Source of the DNA: Paragordius varius
Lineage: Eukaryota > Nematomorpha
Length of the DNA: 64,000 bases
Direction of reading: 5' to 3'
NCBI GenBank assembly: GCA_964247055.1
Contig: OZ176053.1
Coordinates: forward strand, 12,710,001 to 12,774,000
Shown here: in pieces, positions 50,138 to 63,480 of the stretch
How the letters are laid out: each line of letters opens with the position of its first letter
How positions within the stretch are numbered: the stretch's first letter is position 1
Program-made: the position numbers and the translations under genes
Notes under the pieces: model-generated
Seen by the model: only the letters and a program-made list of their open reading frames with translations
Database searches by the model: none
What the model was told of the DNA's origin: nothing

Positions 50138-51139
50138 AATCATCCACTTTTTGCTAAATTCTGCATGGTTTGCTTAACAACTTCAACATTCGCTTTCATA
50201 TGGATTATGATGAATTTCCCACTTAATATGCTCAATAATGATAATATATTCATAATATATGAAATTGTTCAGAGGCTCTTTTATCTACCTTTGCAGGAAT
50301 ATCTAAAAGTATCATACACATGGTGGATTGGCTGCTTTCTCTTGTTTTTTGGTTATGTTTGCCGAACCTTGTCAAAAAATAAATTTCCAAAAATCATTTT
50401 TAAAAATATTATGGTGAATTATTTATACTCCAAATTTGTTTTATCCTTTATATTTATTATTGCAATATTATATTATATCAACAATGGTAACGATACAGGC
50501 ATTCAAAATATTATACCATTTTTGAAACCTCACTTTAATCCCTCACAAAGTATGATGGTATATGGAAGTTCTGAAATTTTGGATGCCTTTGCCATGTATC
50601 AAAAAATGTTCGAAGGGGAACATTCTACAATAAAAATCAACAATTTTAATGATTTTTACGAATTTTACAAACAAAATACCACAAGACAAAATAAACCTAC
50701 TTTTCTAGGTCCTTTTTATCGAAATTTTTTCAGGATAAATTTACTTATAAAATTTGCAATTAGTCTTTTATCCGTGATTGTTTTCCTGAAAATTTTAAAG
50801 GTTAATATTAAATCTGCTAATAAATATTCTAACAGTAAGGATGTGCTAGTAGAAAATCACCAAAATAAACCTTTACATTTTGGGCGGCGGAATAAATTAA
50901 AAATAAATAAAATCAAACCCAGTTCATATACTTTTGAGCGAAATTACGATCCTGCCGTCTCGGCCTTGCAATTGACGTCTTTGCAAATCGGTCCTACTGC
51001 TTTTAAATTGTTTTCTTTTAGCCAACACAGGGAATACAACTGTCCTAATTATCGCAATAAATTCCGTCCAAATATATTTATAAAGTCACCAAAGCCTACG
51101 CACTCATCATTTAATTATTCCAAGGCAATTTTCACTTAA
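50138..51139 (+). CDS. Terminal exon of a multi-pass membrane protein, family unclear
   Basis: An open frame of 324 codons from the ATG at 50,165; it extends back to a possible acceptor (ctag) at 50,137, so this may be a last exon. Four hydrophobic stretches are visible: FAFIWIMMNFPLN, WWIGCFLLFFGYVC, FVLSFIFIIAILYYI and FAISLLSVIVFLKIL. A polar loop of about 95 residues lies between the third and fourth. The basic C-terminal tail has YDPAVSALQLTSLQIG and RPNIFIKSPKPTHSS. The tail faintly recalls the S/P-rich end of TMEM201/Samp1 inner nuclear membrane proteins, but I would not name it on that. AATAAA follows at 51,174. Confidence 0.65.
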   Translation, partial: NHPLFAKFCMVCLTTSTFAFIWIMMNFPLNMLNNDNIFIIYEIVQRLFYLPLQEYLKVSYTWWIGCFLLFFGYVCRTLSKNKFPKIIFKNIMVNYLYSKFVLSFIFIIAILYYINNGNDTGIQNIIPFLKPHFNPSQSMMVYGSSEILDAFAMYQKMFEGEHSTIKINNFNDFYEFYKQNTTRQNKPTFLGPFYRNFFRINLLIKFAISLLSVIVFLKILKVNIKSANKYSNSKDVLVENHQNKPLHFGRRNKLKINKIKPSSYTFERNYDPAVSALQLTSLQIGPTAFKLFSFSQHREYNCPNYRNKFRPNIFIKSPKPTHSSFNYSKAIFT

Positions 51140-51173
51140 ATTCATTGAATGACATGTACAAAATTTGGTTTTT

Positions 51174-51179
51174 AATAAA
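51174..51179 (+). terminator. Poly(A) signal of the membrane-protein gene
   Basis: AATAAA on the plus strand, 35 nt after the stop codon. Confidence 0.65.
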
Positions 51180-51268
51180 ATGTACTATATATATATTTTC
51201 TATTATGCTATCCTATTGCTTGAGTAAGGTTCAGATGAATTAAAATTTTTTTATGTTTGGATTTTCCT

Positions 51269-53240
51269 TTTGAGAATTATGTAAAAAGGGATGAAATAAT
51301 TAATATACCTAATCGGAATGACAAAAATTTCAACCGTTCTTTTACTGCTAAAAGCCCTGTTGTTAACAAATAAAGTTGGATACTAAGTGAAAAAAATAGT
51401 TTTAATATTTATTCTCGTAGATAAAATAAAAAATAGTTATGAAAAATTTGAATTTAAAAGCACGTATTCTTGGTGTTATATTAGATATTAATTTGACTTG
51501 TTTTTTATGTAATTTTAAATTGTTGTACTTTTTATCCACAATTTTTAATTAACTGAGAAATGAATAATATCGTACATGATGTAATAAACATGTAAATTAA
51601 ATAATTTTTTAGCCGTTTAACAACCAAAATGATATGAACTCTCTTTACTTTTAAAGCCGTATATTTTCTTAACATGCAAATTAGTATGGTTTATAAACAA
51701 CACGCCATTCTTTACGTGACTAAATTTTGAACATTTATTTTTCCTCGCTTTATATTATTTTTTGCCTAATTTGAATAGTTGATTTTTATATTTTTTTGCA
51801 GTCTTATTAATTATATCATTTCTTAAATTTATACATCTAACTTTTTTATCAAATTCTTGGGCCTATTTGGTAATTTTTAAGCATACTATTTAAAATATAG
51901 GTACAATATTTTTATTACAAGCATATTTTTTTTAATATTAATTTAATATTGGGTAAATTTCCCAATTTAAATTAAACATTACCTTAAACAAAAATAATAT
52001 TGTTGTAAACTAAATGAATTTTGCTAAAACGTAAATTGGCTAAAATAATTTCATGATTTACTACTGACATTTTGTTTATATATAATATAAATAAGGTGTT
52101 AATGACTTTTCGGCCATTTTGCAAAAACCTAAGAACCTGGCTGAAGATTTTGAAACGTGGATAATTTTTTAAAAATATTTTTCAATGTATGATAGGACAA
52201 CATATTTAGCCTTTAAAGGATATAAAATTGCAATATTCATCAGGTTTCAAAGTATTAAAAATATCTAAAGTATTTTATTATTAAGGGATGTCTGATGGCT
52301 ATTTTAAATTTTGATTTAGACAGCAAAGTCGAATATTTTTTTACTGATCAAATCCTTTAAATTAAATATATAATTTAATATAATATTTTAACAAAGTTCA
52401 TATAATAAATTGATCTTTGAAATCAATTTCTATACATATCATTTACATATTTTCATAATGTACATTTTATCGAATTTTGATTCAAAAACCGAACGCTAAT
52501 CTATACACAAATGTTAATTTTGCTGTAGATTTGTAATATGTCATTCGAAAAAGTAATAAAAACTCTATAAAATGCATACATTATATTCCATCGTTAGTTA
52601 ATATTTGACATAGGAAGCGACAAACTCGCGAAGCAGAGCTTTTTTCATAATTAATATATTTTTAAAACTAATGGATGAAATAGGGCAAACTGTGTATAGA
52701 TGGCAATGAATGTCTAAAAAAGATAACAGAAGAATGTTATATTGAATAAATTCATTTTATCACATAAGTGAACAAAGATATTCAGTGAAAATGAGATATT
52801 TATTCAAAATTAATTTTTAATTAATTAACTAAAAAACTTATATCATTACCTGGACCCAAGTCAATGAATGAACTATCTAAAAATAAATCAAAATTATTAT
52901 TAAAATTTACATCGTATTATTAACACCTTTTAAATTAAAATTTCCAAATCTATTTTTTTATCTATTAAATTCTCAATACCGGATTTATTATATAGTTACA
53001 CTAACTAAATTTATGTGAAATTAAAACTTTTACATTACAGGATTAAACTACAAATATTTAGCAATAAACAATTATTATTGCGAAAAAAATTATATTGAAT
53101 AGAATTTCTAGTTGCATATCCATTTAGTTATGTAATTTTTTTTGAAAAAAATTATATACAAAAAATACCTGGAATAATGGATTAGTGGTTGATACTTGGA
53201 CGTTTTGACTTTTTGAGTGTTTAAAGAATGATAGTTTATT
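51269..53240. repeat. Tandem direct repeat P, copy 1
   Basis: About 1.97 kb, beginning ttgagaattatgtaaaaagg and repeated head to tail from 53,241. The copies differ by scattered substitutions and small indels. No coding frame. Together with the repeats up to 61.65 kb it forms one complex array. Confidence 0.9.
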
Positions 53241-55125
53241 TTTGAGAATTATGTAAAAAGGGATGAAATAATATACCTAATCGAAATGACAAAAATCCCA
53301 ACCGTTCCTCTACTACTAAAAGCCCTGTTGTAAACAAATAGAGTTGGATATTAAGTGAAAAAATTTGTTTTTATTATTTATTTATTCTTGTTGATAAAAT
53401 AAAAAGTTATGTTAATAAAATTTGAATTTAAAGCACGTATTCTTGGTATTATATTAGATGTTTAATTTGAATTGTTTTTATGTAATTTTAAATTGCTGTA
53501 CTTTTTATCCACAATTTTCAATTAACTGAGAAATGATTAATATCGTACATGATGTAATAAACGTAAATTATATAATTTTTTAGCCGTTTAACAACCAAAA
53601 TGATATGAACTTTCTCTACTTTAAAGCCATATATTTTCTTAACATGCAAATTAGTTTAGTTTAAAACAACACGCCATTCTTTACGTGACTAAATTTTTCG
53701 CTTTATATTATTTTTTGCCTAATTTGAATAGTTGTTTTTTTATATATTTTTTCAGCCTTGATAATTATAAATTTTTTTAAATTTTTTTATCAAATTCTTG
53801 GGCCTATTTGGTAATTTTTAAGCATACCATTTAAAATATAGGTATAATATTTTTATTACAAGCAGATTTTTTTTAATATTAATTCAATATTGGGTAATTT
53901 TCCCAATTTAAATTAAACATTACCTTAAACAAAAATAATATTGTTTGTAATCTAAATGATTTCGCTAAAACGTAAATTGGCTAAAATAATTTCATGATTT
54001 ATTACTGACATTTTGTTTAAATATAATATGAATAAGGTGTTATGACTTTTCGGCCATTTTGCAAAACCTAAGAACCTGGTGGAAGATTTTGAAGCATGGA
54101 TTTAATATTTTAAAATAATTTCGAATGTATGTTAGGACAACATACTTACCTTTTGAAGGACAATAAAATTGCAATATTCATCAAGTTTCTAAGTATTGAA
54201 TATATTTATGGTATTTTATTATTAAGGGATGTCTGATAGCTATTCTAAAAAAAGGCAAATATTTTTTTACTGATCAAATCCTTTAAATTAAATATATAAT
54301 TTAATATAATATTTTAACAAAGTTCATATAATAAATTGATCTTTGAAATCAATTTCTATACATATCATTTACATATTTTCATAATGTACATTTTATCGAA
54401 TTTTGATTCAAAAACCGAACGCTAATCTATACACAAATATTAATTTTGCTGTAGATTCGTAATATGTCATTCGAAAAAGTAATAAAAACTCTATAAAATG
54501 CATACATTATATTCCATCGTTAGTTAATATTTAACATAGGAAGCGAACTCGCTAGCATTTTTTTTAATTAATATATTTTTAAAACTAATGAATGAAATAG
54601 GTCCAACTTTGTATAGATGGCAATGAATGTCTTTAAAAGATAACACAAGCATGTCATTTTAAATACTCATTTTATGACACAGTTGAACAAAAATATATTC
54701 AGTAAAAATGAGATTTATTCAAAATTAATTTTAAATAACCAAAAACTTATATTAAAATATATTAACTGGACCCAAGTCAATTAATGAACTGTCTAAATTA
54801 TTAAAATTATTATTAAAATTTACATCGTGAGATTATTAACACCTATTAAGTTAAAACTTTCCAAATATTTCATACCTATTAAATTCTCAATACTGGGTTT
54901 TTTATATAGTTAAACTAACTAAATTTATGTGAAATCAAAAATTTTAGGTTACTGGATTAAACGACAAATATTTAGCAATGAACAATTATAATTGCCAAAA
55001 AAGTTTTATTGAATAAAATTTCTAGTTGCATATCCATTTAGTTATTTTTTTTGAAAAAAATTTATATACAAAAAAACCTGGAGTAAAGATTAATGGTTGG
55101 GAATATTTAGAACGTTTTGACTTTT
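53241..55125. repeat. Tandem direct repeat P, copy 2
   Basis: Second copy of the unit at 51,269. Its 3' part continues into the higher-order repeat that starts about 54,440. A partial third copy lies at about 58,209-58,870. Confidence 0.9.
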
Positions 55126-56040
55126 TTGTGTGTTCATGTTATTATAAAAATTTAATTAAAAAATGATAGTATATTTGAATTTAGTTTATTTTATATACAA
55201 AAAATACCTGGGGTAAATTGTATTAACGGTTGCGAATATCTGTTTTTTTGACTTTTGACATTCTTGTTATAATAAAAATTTATTAAAGAAGGTTTTGAAA
55301 AAATAATTGGTCTTCACCTAAGAATTTTTTATTAATAGGGTTTACTGAAATTTTTAGCGATTTAACATGACAATCCAAATTTTTAAAATTTTAAATATAG
55401 GGCCATGTGTTTCATATCATTCGAAAGAGCCGTGAAGGCTATTCTGTGAAGGGGATTGTGGAGTCTAATGCAGACTTAAACTGTCAAGAAATTGATTTTG
55501 TTTCACCTTTACTGATACTGAAGAGCGCAAAAAACTGAATTTTATGAATGGTAGTATTTAAATCAATCTGATGTAAAAGTTATATGGCTTATTATAAAAT
55601 TTAAAAATTTCGAATGTTTTGTTAAATCGCTAAAAATTTCAATAAACCTTATTAATAGAAAAATTTTAGGTGAAGCCAATTATTTTTTCAAATATACTAT
55701 AATTCTTTAATGAAATTTTTATAATAACAAGAATGCCAAAAGTCAAAACACAGATATTCGCAACCGTTAATACAATTTACCCCAGGTATTTTTTATGTAT
55801 AAAATTTTTCAAAAAAAATCACATAAAATGGATATGCAACTAGAAATTGTATTCAATAAATTTTTTTTGCAATAATAATTGTTTATTGCTAAATATTTGT
55901 ATTTTGATCCAGTCACTTAAAATTTTTGAATTCACATAAATTTAGTTGGTGTAACTATATAAAAAATCCAGTATTGAAAATTTAATAAATAAAAATATAC
56001 TACAAAGTTTTGACTTGAAAGGTGTTGATAATCTGACAAC
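54827..56040. repeat. Large imperfect palindrome, copy 1
   Basis: The left arm runs from gtgagattattaacacc to about 55,420; the right arm ends ggtgttgataatctgac at about 56,037. Arm pairs include ctagttgcatatccattt with atggatatgcaactag, and acctggggtaaattgtat with atacaatttaccccaggt. The centre is near 55,490. The left arm has an extra internal duplication of about 115 bp. Confidence 0.9.
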
Positions 56041-57606
56041 ATATATTTTAATAATAATAATTTTGATATTTTTAGATAATCCATCTAACCCGGATTTGAG
56101 TTTAGGGTATTATATTTTTATTAATTATTTTTTAGTTAATTATTAAGTATCAATTTTAAGTAAGATTTTTGGTCAATTTTAATTTTATAAGAAACCTAGA
56201 AAATATAATTGGGTTATTCAATGCATCAATAAAAAATTAGGAACGTTGTGGAATACGAGTGCAGCAAAAATATATTTTTATGAATCATATATTTGATAGT
56301 CACAGGCTTTAGGATTAAAATAAAAAAAAATGCGACTAACTGGCAAGAATCAATTTATTAATTTTTTCCATTATTTGTTATAATCGAAAATCGCATTTAT
56401 GTCGCCCATTGGGTCGAAAATTAAATACAATAGAAACGCGCAAAATTTATTTGCTAATATATTCTGTAAGGATAATCTTAAACGCATAATTATAGTGTAC
56501 AATTTTTTAGAGTGTAAACAAATTAAAGCTTATAATTTTTATAAATATTTAATTTATATTATGGAAAGAAAAAAATCTACCGACTTAGCTTTTTAAGGGA
56601 AGTTTTAAAAAGCGGGATTAATAGCCAAAATTACATCAATACATAATTTTTGGGCATGATATGTCCCTAAATCAAAAACGAAATGAATAATCTTTACCGA
56701 ATGTATAGTACGATTATTATAATATATGTTGTTTAAAGTTTTAAGCTACTTTTGGTTGGGTGCAAATTATTAAAATAAAAATTATTTTAAACACGATATA
56801 TGCGTAAACTCTAAATATAATCATATAATAGTTAAAACAAAAATTAAAATTTTCACCGCATCAAGTTTTTCCAATTTAAATTTTAACCCAAAGAACAATT
56901 TTATTAATACTTGAAAATACCTAAGAGACCTTCTAAAATTTTCGCTAACATTTTGTGTTTTGGAATATCCTTATGCTATATATCATCAAAATCGACACAT
57001 TTTTATCCGTTACAATTAATTTTATTTGACTTAATATAAGACAAGAATGCGATTTTTGATTATAGCATATTAACTTTCTTTTGTTCTAGCCTATTAACCG
57101 CAATAATTTTTTATAATCCTTACCCCGAATTTTTAGCAATCGAATATATAATTGATAAATGTAAGATTTATGCTGCGTCACGTGTTCTACTAACACTCCA
57201 TGATATTTTCTGTTATTTACTATCATTTTAACAGTTAATTATTATTCCATTAAAGAATTTTTTTGATTTTTCTTTATCAAATATTTAAAAATGTTTTTTG
57301 AAAATATACATCAAGTTTCATTTGTACTATATTCGAAAGAGTAAAAATCTATATACTGTTTTACATTGGTAATATTGGACTTAAAAGCGATCGCCCGAAG
57401 TGAGAGCGTTTTTTTTAATTGATATATATTTTTAAAACTAATGGATGAAAATAGCTCAAACTTTGTGTAGATGGCAATGAATGACAAAGAGATAACCTTT
57501 TCTGTCTTTGCATTTGTATGTTGCGTGTAACTCCAATTTGATAGAAAATGATATCATAATATATTCTGTGTTTATACTTGCATTTATAATTATATAGTTA
57601 TAGAGC

Positions 57607-57670
57607 GTGTAGCTCAAGAAAACGTGGTAGATGTTTAATGAATTGGTTCGATTCGTAGTGATTAACATTG
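57607..57670 (+). repeat. tRNA-like A/B-box segment inside the higher-order repeat
   Basis: An A-box-like tagctcaag...ggtaga is followed at tRNA-like spacing by a B-box-like ggttcgattc. No complete cloverleaf can be drawn (the D and acceptor stems fail), so this looks like a decayed tRNA or SINE head. It recurs near 61,380-61,440. Confidence 0.3.
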
Positions 57671-58208
57671 CAACAGTTGATATCCATCACACCAAACCAT
57701 ACAAGCTGGCCTAACTAGACTACGAAATAGCGAGGAATCGATCCCGATTAGCTATGAAAACAACACAACACCATCGCCAAAGTCACCAGGTATTTTTTAT
57801 TACAGGCATTAATAAAAGTCCGTAAAGGCTACTATTTTTTATTTAGTTATATTAAAATACTAAATCTCAAAAATAATAACACCCACATCTATTAACCAAG
57901 GGTTTTTATTAGTGCTACCCTTTTGATTAATTTCTGGCATATATAACAGAGTCTATTTAACATTACTGGTATATAATGTGTTGACCCTTCATAACTTTGA
58001 TTTTTTTGTACAAACTTAAATTTTTAAAAAAATAAAACATTTATGTATAATTACGATTCATTAAACTGGACAAGAAATTTTGCCACTCGAGTTTTTTGCA
58101 TTTTCTGATAATTAACATTTTAAAAATCTGATATAATAATTAAAACACCTGAATTTTATTTTTATCAAAATTTTATTTATAAATGTTTCATTTTATATGC
58201 AACAGATG

Positions 58209-61200
58209 CCCATTCGTAATATATCATTCGAAAGAGTAATAAAAACTTTATAAAATGCATACTTTATGTTCCATCTTTAGTTAATATTTGACATAGGAAG
58301 CGACAAACTCGCGAAGCAGAGCTTTCTTCTTTATTAATATATTTTTAAAACTAATGGATGAAATAGGTCAAACTGTGTATAGATGGCAATGAATGTCTAA
58401 AAAAGATAACACAAGCATGTTATATTGAATCTCATTTTATCACATAAATGAACAAATATATTCAGTAAAAATGAGATATTTATTCGAATTGATTTTTAAT
58501 TAATTAACTAAACAACTTATATTAAAATATATTACCTGGACACAAGTCAATGAATGAACTATCTAAAAATATAATCAAAATTATTATTATCATTTACATC
58601 GTGAGATTATTAACACCTTTTAAATTAAAACTTTCCAAATCTATTTATACCGGATTTATTATATAGTTACACTAAATAATTTTATGTGAAATTAAAATTT
58701 TTATGTTATTGGATAGAACTACAAATATTTAGCAATTAACAATTATTATTGCAAAAAAATTTTATTGAATAAAATTTCTAGTTGCATATCCATTTAGTTA
58801 TTTTTTTTGAAAAAAATTTATATACAAAAAAACCTGGAGTAAAGATTAATGGTTGGGAATATTTAGAACGTTTTGACTTTTTTGTGTGTTCATGTTATTA
58901 TAAAAATTTAATTAAAAAATGATAGTATATTTGAATTTAGTTTATTTTATATACAAAAAATACCTGGGGTAAATTGTATTAACGGTTGCGAATATCTGTT
59001 TTTTTGACTTTTGACATTCTTGTTATAATAAAAATTTATTAAAGAAGGTTTTGAAAAAATAATTGGTCTTCACCTAAGAATTTTTTATTAATGGGGTTTA
59101 CTGAAATTTTTAGCGATTTAACATGACATTCGAAATTTTTAAAATTTTAAATATAGAGGCATGTGTTTCATATCATTCGAAATAGCCGTGAAGGTTATTC
59201 TGTGAAGGGGATTGTGGAGTCTTATGCAGACTGAAACTGTCAAGTAAATGATTTTGTTTCACCTCTGATACTGATACTGAAGAGCGCAAAAAACTGAATT
59301 TTATGAATGGTAGTTCATTTAAATCAATCTGATGTAAAAGTTATTTGGCTTATTTTAAAATTTTAAAAAATTGAGAATGTTTTGTTAAATCGCTAAAAAT
59401 TTCAATAAACCTTATTAATAGAAAAATTTTAGGTGAAGCCAATTATTTTTTCAAATATACTATAATTCTTTAATGAAATTTTTATAATAACAAGAATGCC
59501 AAAAGTCAAAACACAGATATTCGCAACCGTTAATACAATTTACCCCAGGTATTTTTTATATATAAAATTTTTCAAAAAAAAATCACATAAAATGGATATG
59601 CAACTAGAAATTGTATTCAATAAATTTTTTTTTGCAATAATAATTTTGCTAAATATTTGTATTTTAATCCAGTCACCTAAAATTTTTGAATTCACATAAA
59701 TTTAGTTGGTGTAACTATATAAAAAATCCAGTATTGAAAATTTAATAAATAAAAATATATTACAAAGTTTTGACTTGAAAGGTGTTGATAATCTGACAAC
59801 ATATATTTTAATAATAATAATTTTGATATTTTTAGATAATCCATCTAACCCGGATTTGAGTTTAGGGTAATATATTTTTATTAATTATTTTTTAGTTAAT
59901 TATTAAGTATCAATTTTAAGTAAGATTTTTGGTTAATTTTAATTTTATAAGAAAATTAGAAAATATAATTGGGTTATTCAATGCATCAATAAAAAATTAG
60001 GAACGTTGTGGAATACGAGTGCAGCAAAAATATATTTTTATGAATCATATATTTGATAGTCACAGGCTTTAGGATTAAAATAAAAAAAAATGCGACTAAC
60101 AGGCAAGAATCAATTTATTTATTTTTTTCCATTATTTGTTATAATCGAAAATCGCATTTATGTCGCCCATTGGGTCGAAAATTAAATACAATAGAAACGC
60201 GCAAAATTTATTTGCTAATATATTCTGTAAGGATAATCTTCGCATAATTATAGTGTACAATTTTTTAGAGTGTAAACAAATTAAAGCTTATAATTTTTAT
60301 AAATATTTAATTTATATTATGGAAGGAAAAAATCTACCGACTTAGCTTTTTAAGGGAAGTTTTAAAAAGCGGGATTAATAGCCAAAATTACATCAATACA
60401 TAATTTTTGGGCATGATATGTCCCTAAATCAAAAACGAAATGAATAATCTTTACCGAATGTATAGTACGATTATTATAATATATGTTGGATGTTTTTTAA
60501 AGTTTTAAGCTACTTTTTGGGTGCAAATTATTAAAATAAAAATTATTTAAACACGATATATGCGTAAACTCTAAATATAATCATATAATAGTTAAAACAA
60601 AAATTAAAATTTTCCGCATCAAGTTTTTCCAATTTAAATTTTATCCCAAAGAACAATTTTATTAATACTTGAAAATACCTAAGAGACCTTCTAAAATTTT
60701 CGCTAACATTTTGTGTTTTGGAATATCCTTATGCTATATATCATCAAAATCGACTCATTTTTATCCGTTACAATTAATTTTATTTGACTTAATATAAGAC
60801 AAGAATGCGATTTTTGATTATAGCATATTAACTTTCTTTTGTTCTAGCCTATTAACCGCAATAATTTTTTATAATCCTTACCCCGAATTTTTAGCAATCG
60901 AATATATAATTGATAAATGTAACATTTATGCTGCGTCACGTGTTCTACTAACACTCCATGACATTTTCTGTTCACTATCATTTTAACAGTTAATTATTAT
61001 TCCATTAAAGAATTTTTATGATTCCTCTTTATCAAAATTTTATTTAAAAATTTTTTTCAAAATATACAACAAGTTTCATTTGTAATATATTGAGTAAAAA
61101 TCTATATACTATTTTACATCGGTTAATATTGGACATAGGGAGAAAGCGATAAACGGCCGAAGTGAGAACGTTTTTTTTAAATTAATATAATTTTAAAACT

Positions 61201-61648
61201 AATGGATGAAAATAGCTCAAACTTTGTGTGTAGATGGCAATGAATGACAAAAAGATAACCTTTTCTGTCTTTGCATTTGTATGTTGCTTGTCACTTCAAT
61301 TTGATAGAAAATGATATCATAAATATTCTGTGTTTATACTTGCATTTATAATTATATAGTTATAGAGCGTGTTCATGTTTCTACGCTCAAGAAAACGTGG
61401 TAGATGTAAAATAAATTGGTTCGATTCTTAGTGACTAACATTGCAACAGGTGATATCCAACACACCAAACGATACAAGCTGGCTTACTAGACTACCAAAT
61501 AGCAACGAATCGATCCCGATTAGCTATGAAAACAACACAACACCATCGCCAAACTCACCAGGTATTTTTTATTACATGCATTAATAAAAGTCGGTAAAGT
61601 AGGAGTATCTAGGCAACTATTTTTTAATTAGTTTAATTAAAATACTAA
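58209..61648. repeat. Higher-order direct repeat, copy 2
   Basis: Second copy of 54,440-57,866, offset by about 3.77 kb, with small indels relative to copy 1. Confidence 0.9.
58601..59800. repeat. Large imperfect palindrome, copy 2
   Basis: Same arms as at 54,827-56,040: gtgagattattaacacc at the left, ggtgttgataatctgac at the right. Confidence 0.9.
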
Positions 61649-62344
61649 GACCCATGTTCGGGTAAGTATTACTTACGTCCGTATGCTTAAATCCTTTTGC
61701 TTCCATCCTTATGCTTACATTTTTGAATAATAATCATAAGTCTGATTCTAATAGACCTATTTAAATTTCAAAGTGGCATAACTTTAAAATATGCGAATTT
61801 TTGAATTCTGTAAATTGGAGGACAGAAAATCTGTATATAAACAAATAATTAATAGGTTTTAGAAAGTGCATCAATCTCTTACACATCCTAGTTAACTAAA
61901 CCGCTTCAAAAAATACATCTGGATTCACACATATAAAATTCAAAGTTTTTAGACGGTGTGCAAACGATTTAACTATATTTTTAAGATTTTGATCTCATAG
62001 CGATTAAAATATCTGCGTACTTTTTTCATTTTGAGGGAGATTTTTCTGAGGTATTAATCCCTAAAATATATACTCTATATTATTCACCTAATAGTACCAT
62101 AAAACAGAATGACTTAACATTTTTGAGAGTGGAAAAAGAAAAATATGATAGATTTTAATAATATAATTAATAATTTTGATCTTCATATAATTAATATTTC
62201 ATTAAATTAAATGCATTATAAATCTGTTTATGTATTGTAAAATTCTCCTAGATTTACAATTATTTTTTAAATCATTATTGTTCGCCATTATCATAAGATA
62301 AATTCAATATATGCAACAAAAACATTATTTTTATATATAACTAG
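61649..62344. other. AT-rich spacer
   Basis: Lies between the palindrome array and repeat A copy 3. No gene or clear repeat seen. Confidence 0.6.
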
Positions 62345-63480
62345 CGAAAGTCTCGGGCTGCTAAGCAGACCGAGGAAGTCCTTTGGACTTCCGGGTGGGA
62401 GGGGGGCGCTATTTGAAAAAGTATTTCGAAACATTATTTAATAGCTATGATCTTTATAAAATTTTAAAACGGTGCATTCATACTAATGTATTGTTTACTT
62501 GGGCCAAACGGTCTCATACCTAGGACGAAAAATAAATTTAAAAAATTATTTTTGTAGACTTTGTTTTTTGAAAAAATTGGCATTTTATGGGGGGCGGGTA
62601 AATATAGGGCCTAAATGAAAAAAGCGAGACGACCATGTTCAGCGCAATCGAAAATGAGTAAACAAAAATCACATTTGAAATATGGTTCAACACGTTCTCC
62701 GGAAGATTGTCGCAAAGACACGATTTTTGTGGACTTCTGTTTTCAAAAAAAACCGTTTTTTACACGGGGTATGCCCAAACTGGGGGCCTATTTCAAAAAG
62801 GGCGAAGATATTGTCGGGGCATTTATTAATGATTATGTTTTTTCGATGTTTGGATTTGAACGGGTCTACCGGTTTTCGGAAACATACAAAGCGGTTTTAA
62901 TGAGCTCATATGGCTTCCTAATTTTCTGTAAATTAGCTCCAAAACAAAGCAATTTCTATATAGTGGACCAGTTTTTGGAGGGTACTCCTAACCCAGGGTA
63001 GGTATAAAAAAGCGCTGGTTAACATTTTTGCCCTCATATGGGGATCATGGAATTATCATGGAATTTACTGTTCCTATTAGACTTATAGATTTTCTGAAAT
63101 TTGGCTCCAAAGGCTAGCTGTATCGAGATTCGACGCAGTTTTACGCGGGTAGCCTCTAACCAGGAGCGAAATAAAAAAACGCTTGATTAAAATTTTTGCG
63201 TTTTTACGGAAAATACCTGGAATCATTATTGATTCCATATGCTCTCATTAGTTTTTTGAAAAATTCCTTAAAACTAAAAAATTATTCTTGGTGGCGTATT
63301 TTTCAGGGCGTGAATAAAAATTCTTACGACCTATTGCTTTGTTATGGGATATTTTAACTATTGAACTCATATGGCATGATAGGTTTTCTGAAATTTAGCC
63401 CCAAAACCACCCTATTTCCTTATTATGGGGCAATTTTTAGCGGCTATCTCCTTACCCAGCATTTTGCATTTTGAGGATGA
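62345..63480 (+). repeat. Repeat family A, copy 3
   Basis: Opens with the two hairpins CTCGG-gCTGCTaaGCAGac-CGAG and GGAAGTCC-TTT-GGACTTCC (62,350-62,393), then a G run. Units with ttttctgaaattt recur near 63,091 and 63,378. It shares the tttggatttgaacgggtcta block with the other two copies. Confidence 0.75.

Larger units (their letters stand above)
54440..57866. repeat. Higher-order direct repeat, copy 1 (end of P plus unit Q)
   Basis: About 3.4 kb, repeated nearly unchanged at 58,209-61,648. Both copies end with the block containing ccatcgccaaa and caccaggtattttttattac, then diverge. Contains a palindrome at 54,827-56,040 and small open frames that are repeat-borne. Confidence 0.9.

Noticed and set aside
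56399-60345. Two similar open frames (56,399-56,596 and 60,160-60,345)
   Set aside because: They exist only because the surrounding 3.4-kb unit is duplicated; they differ at the C-terminus by a frame change and have no coding character.
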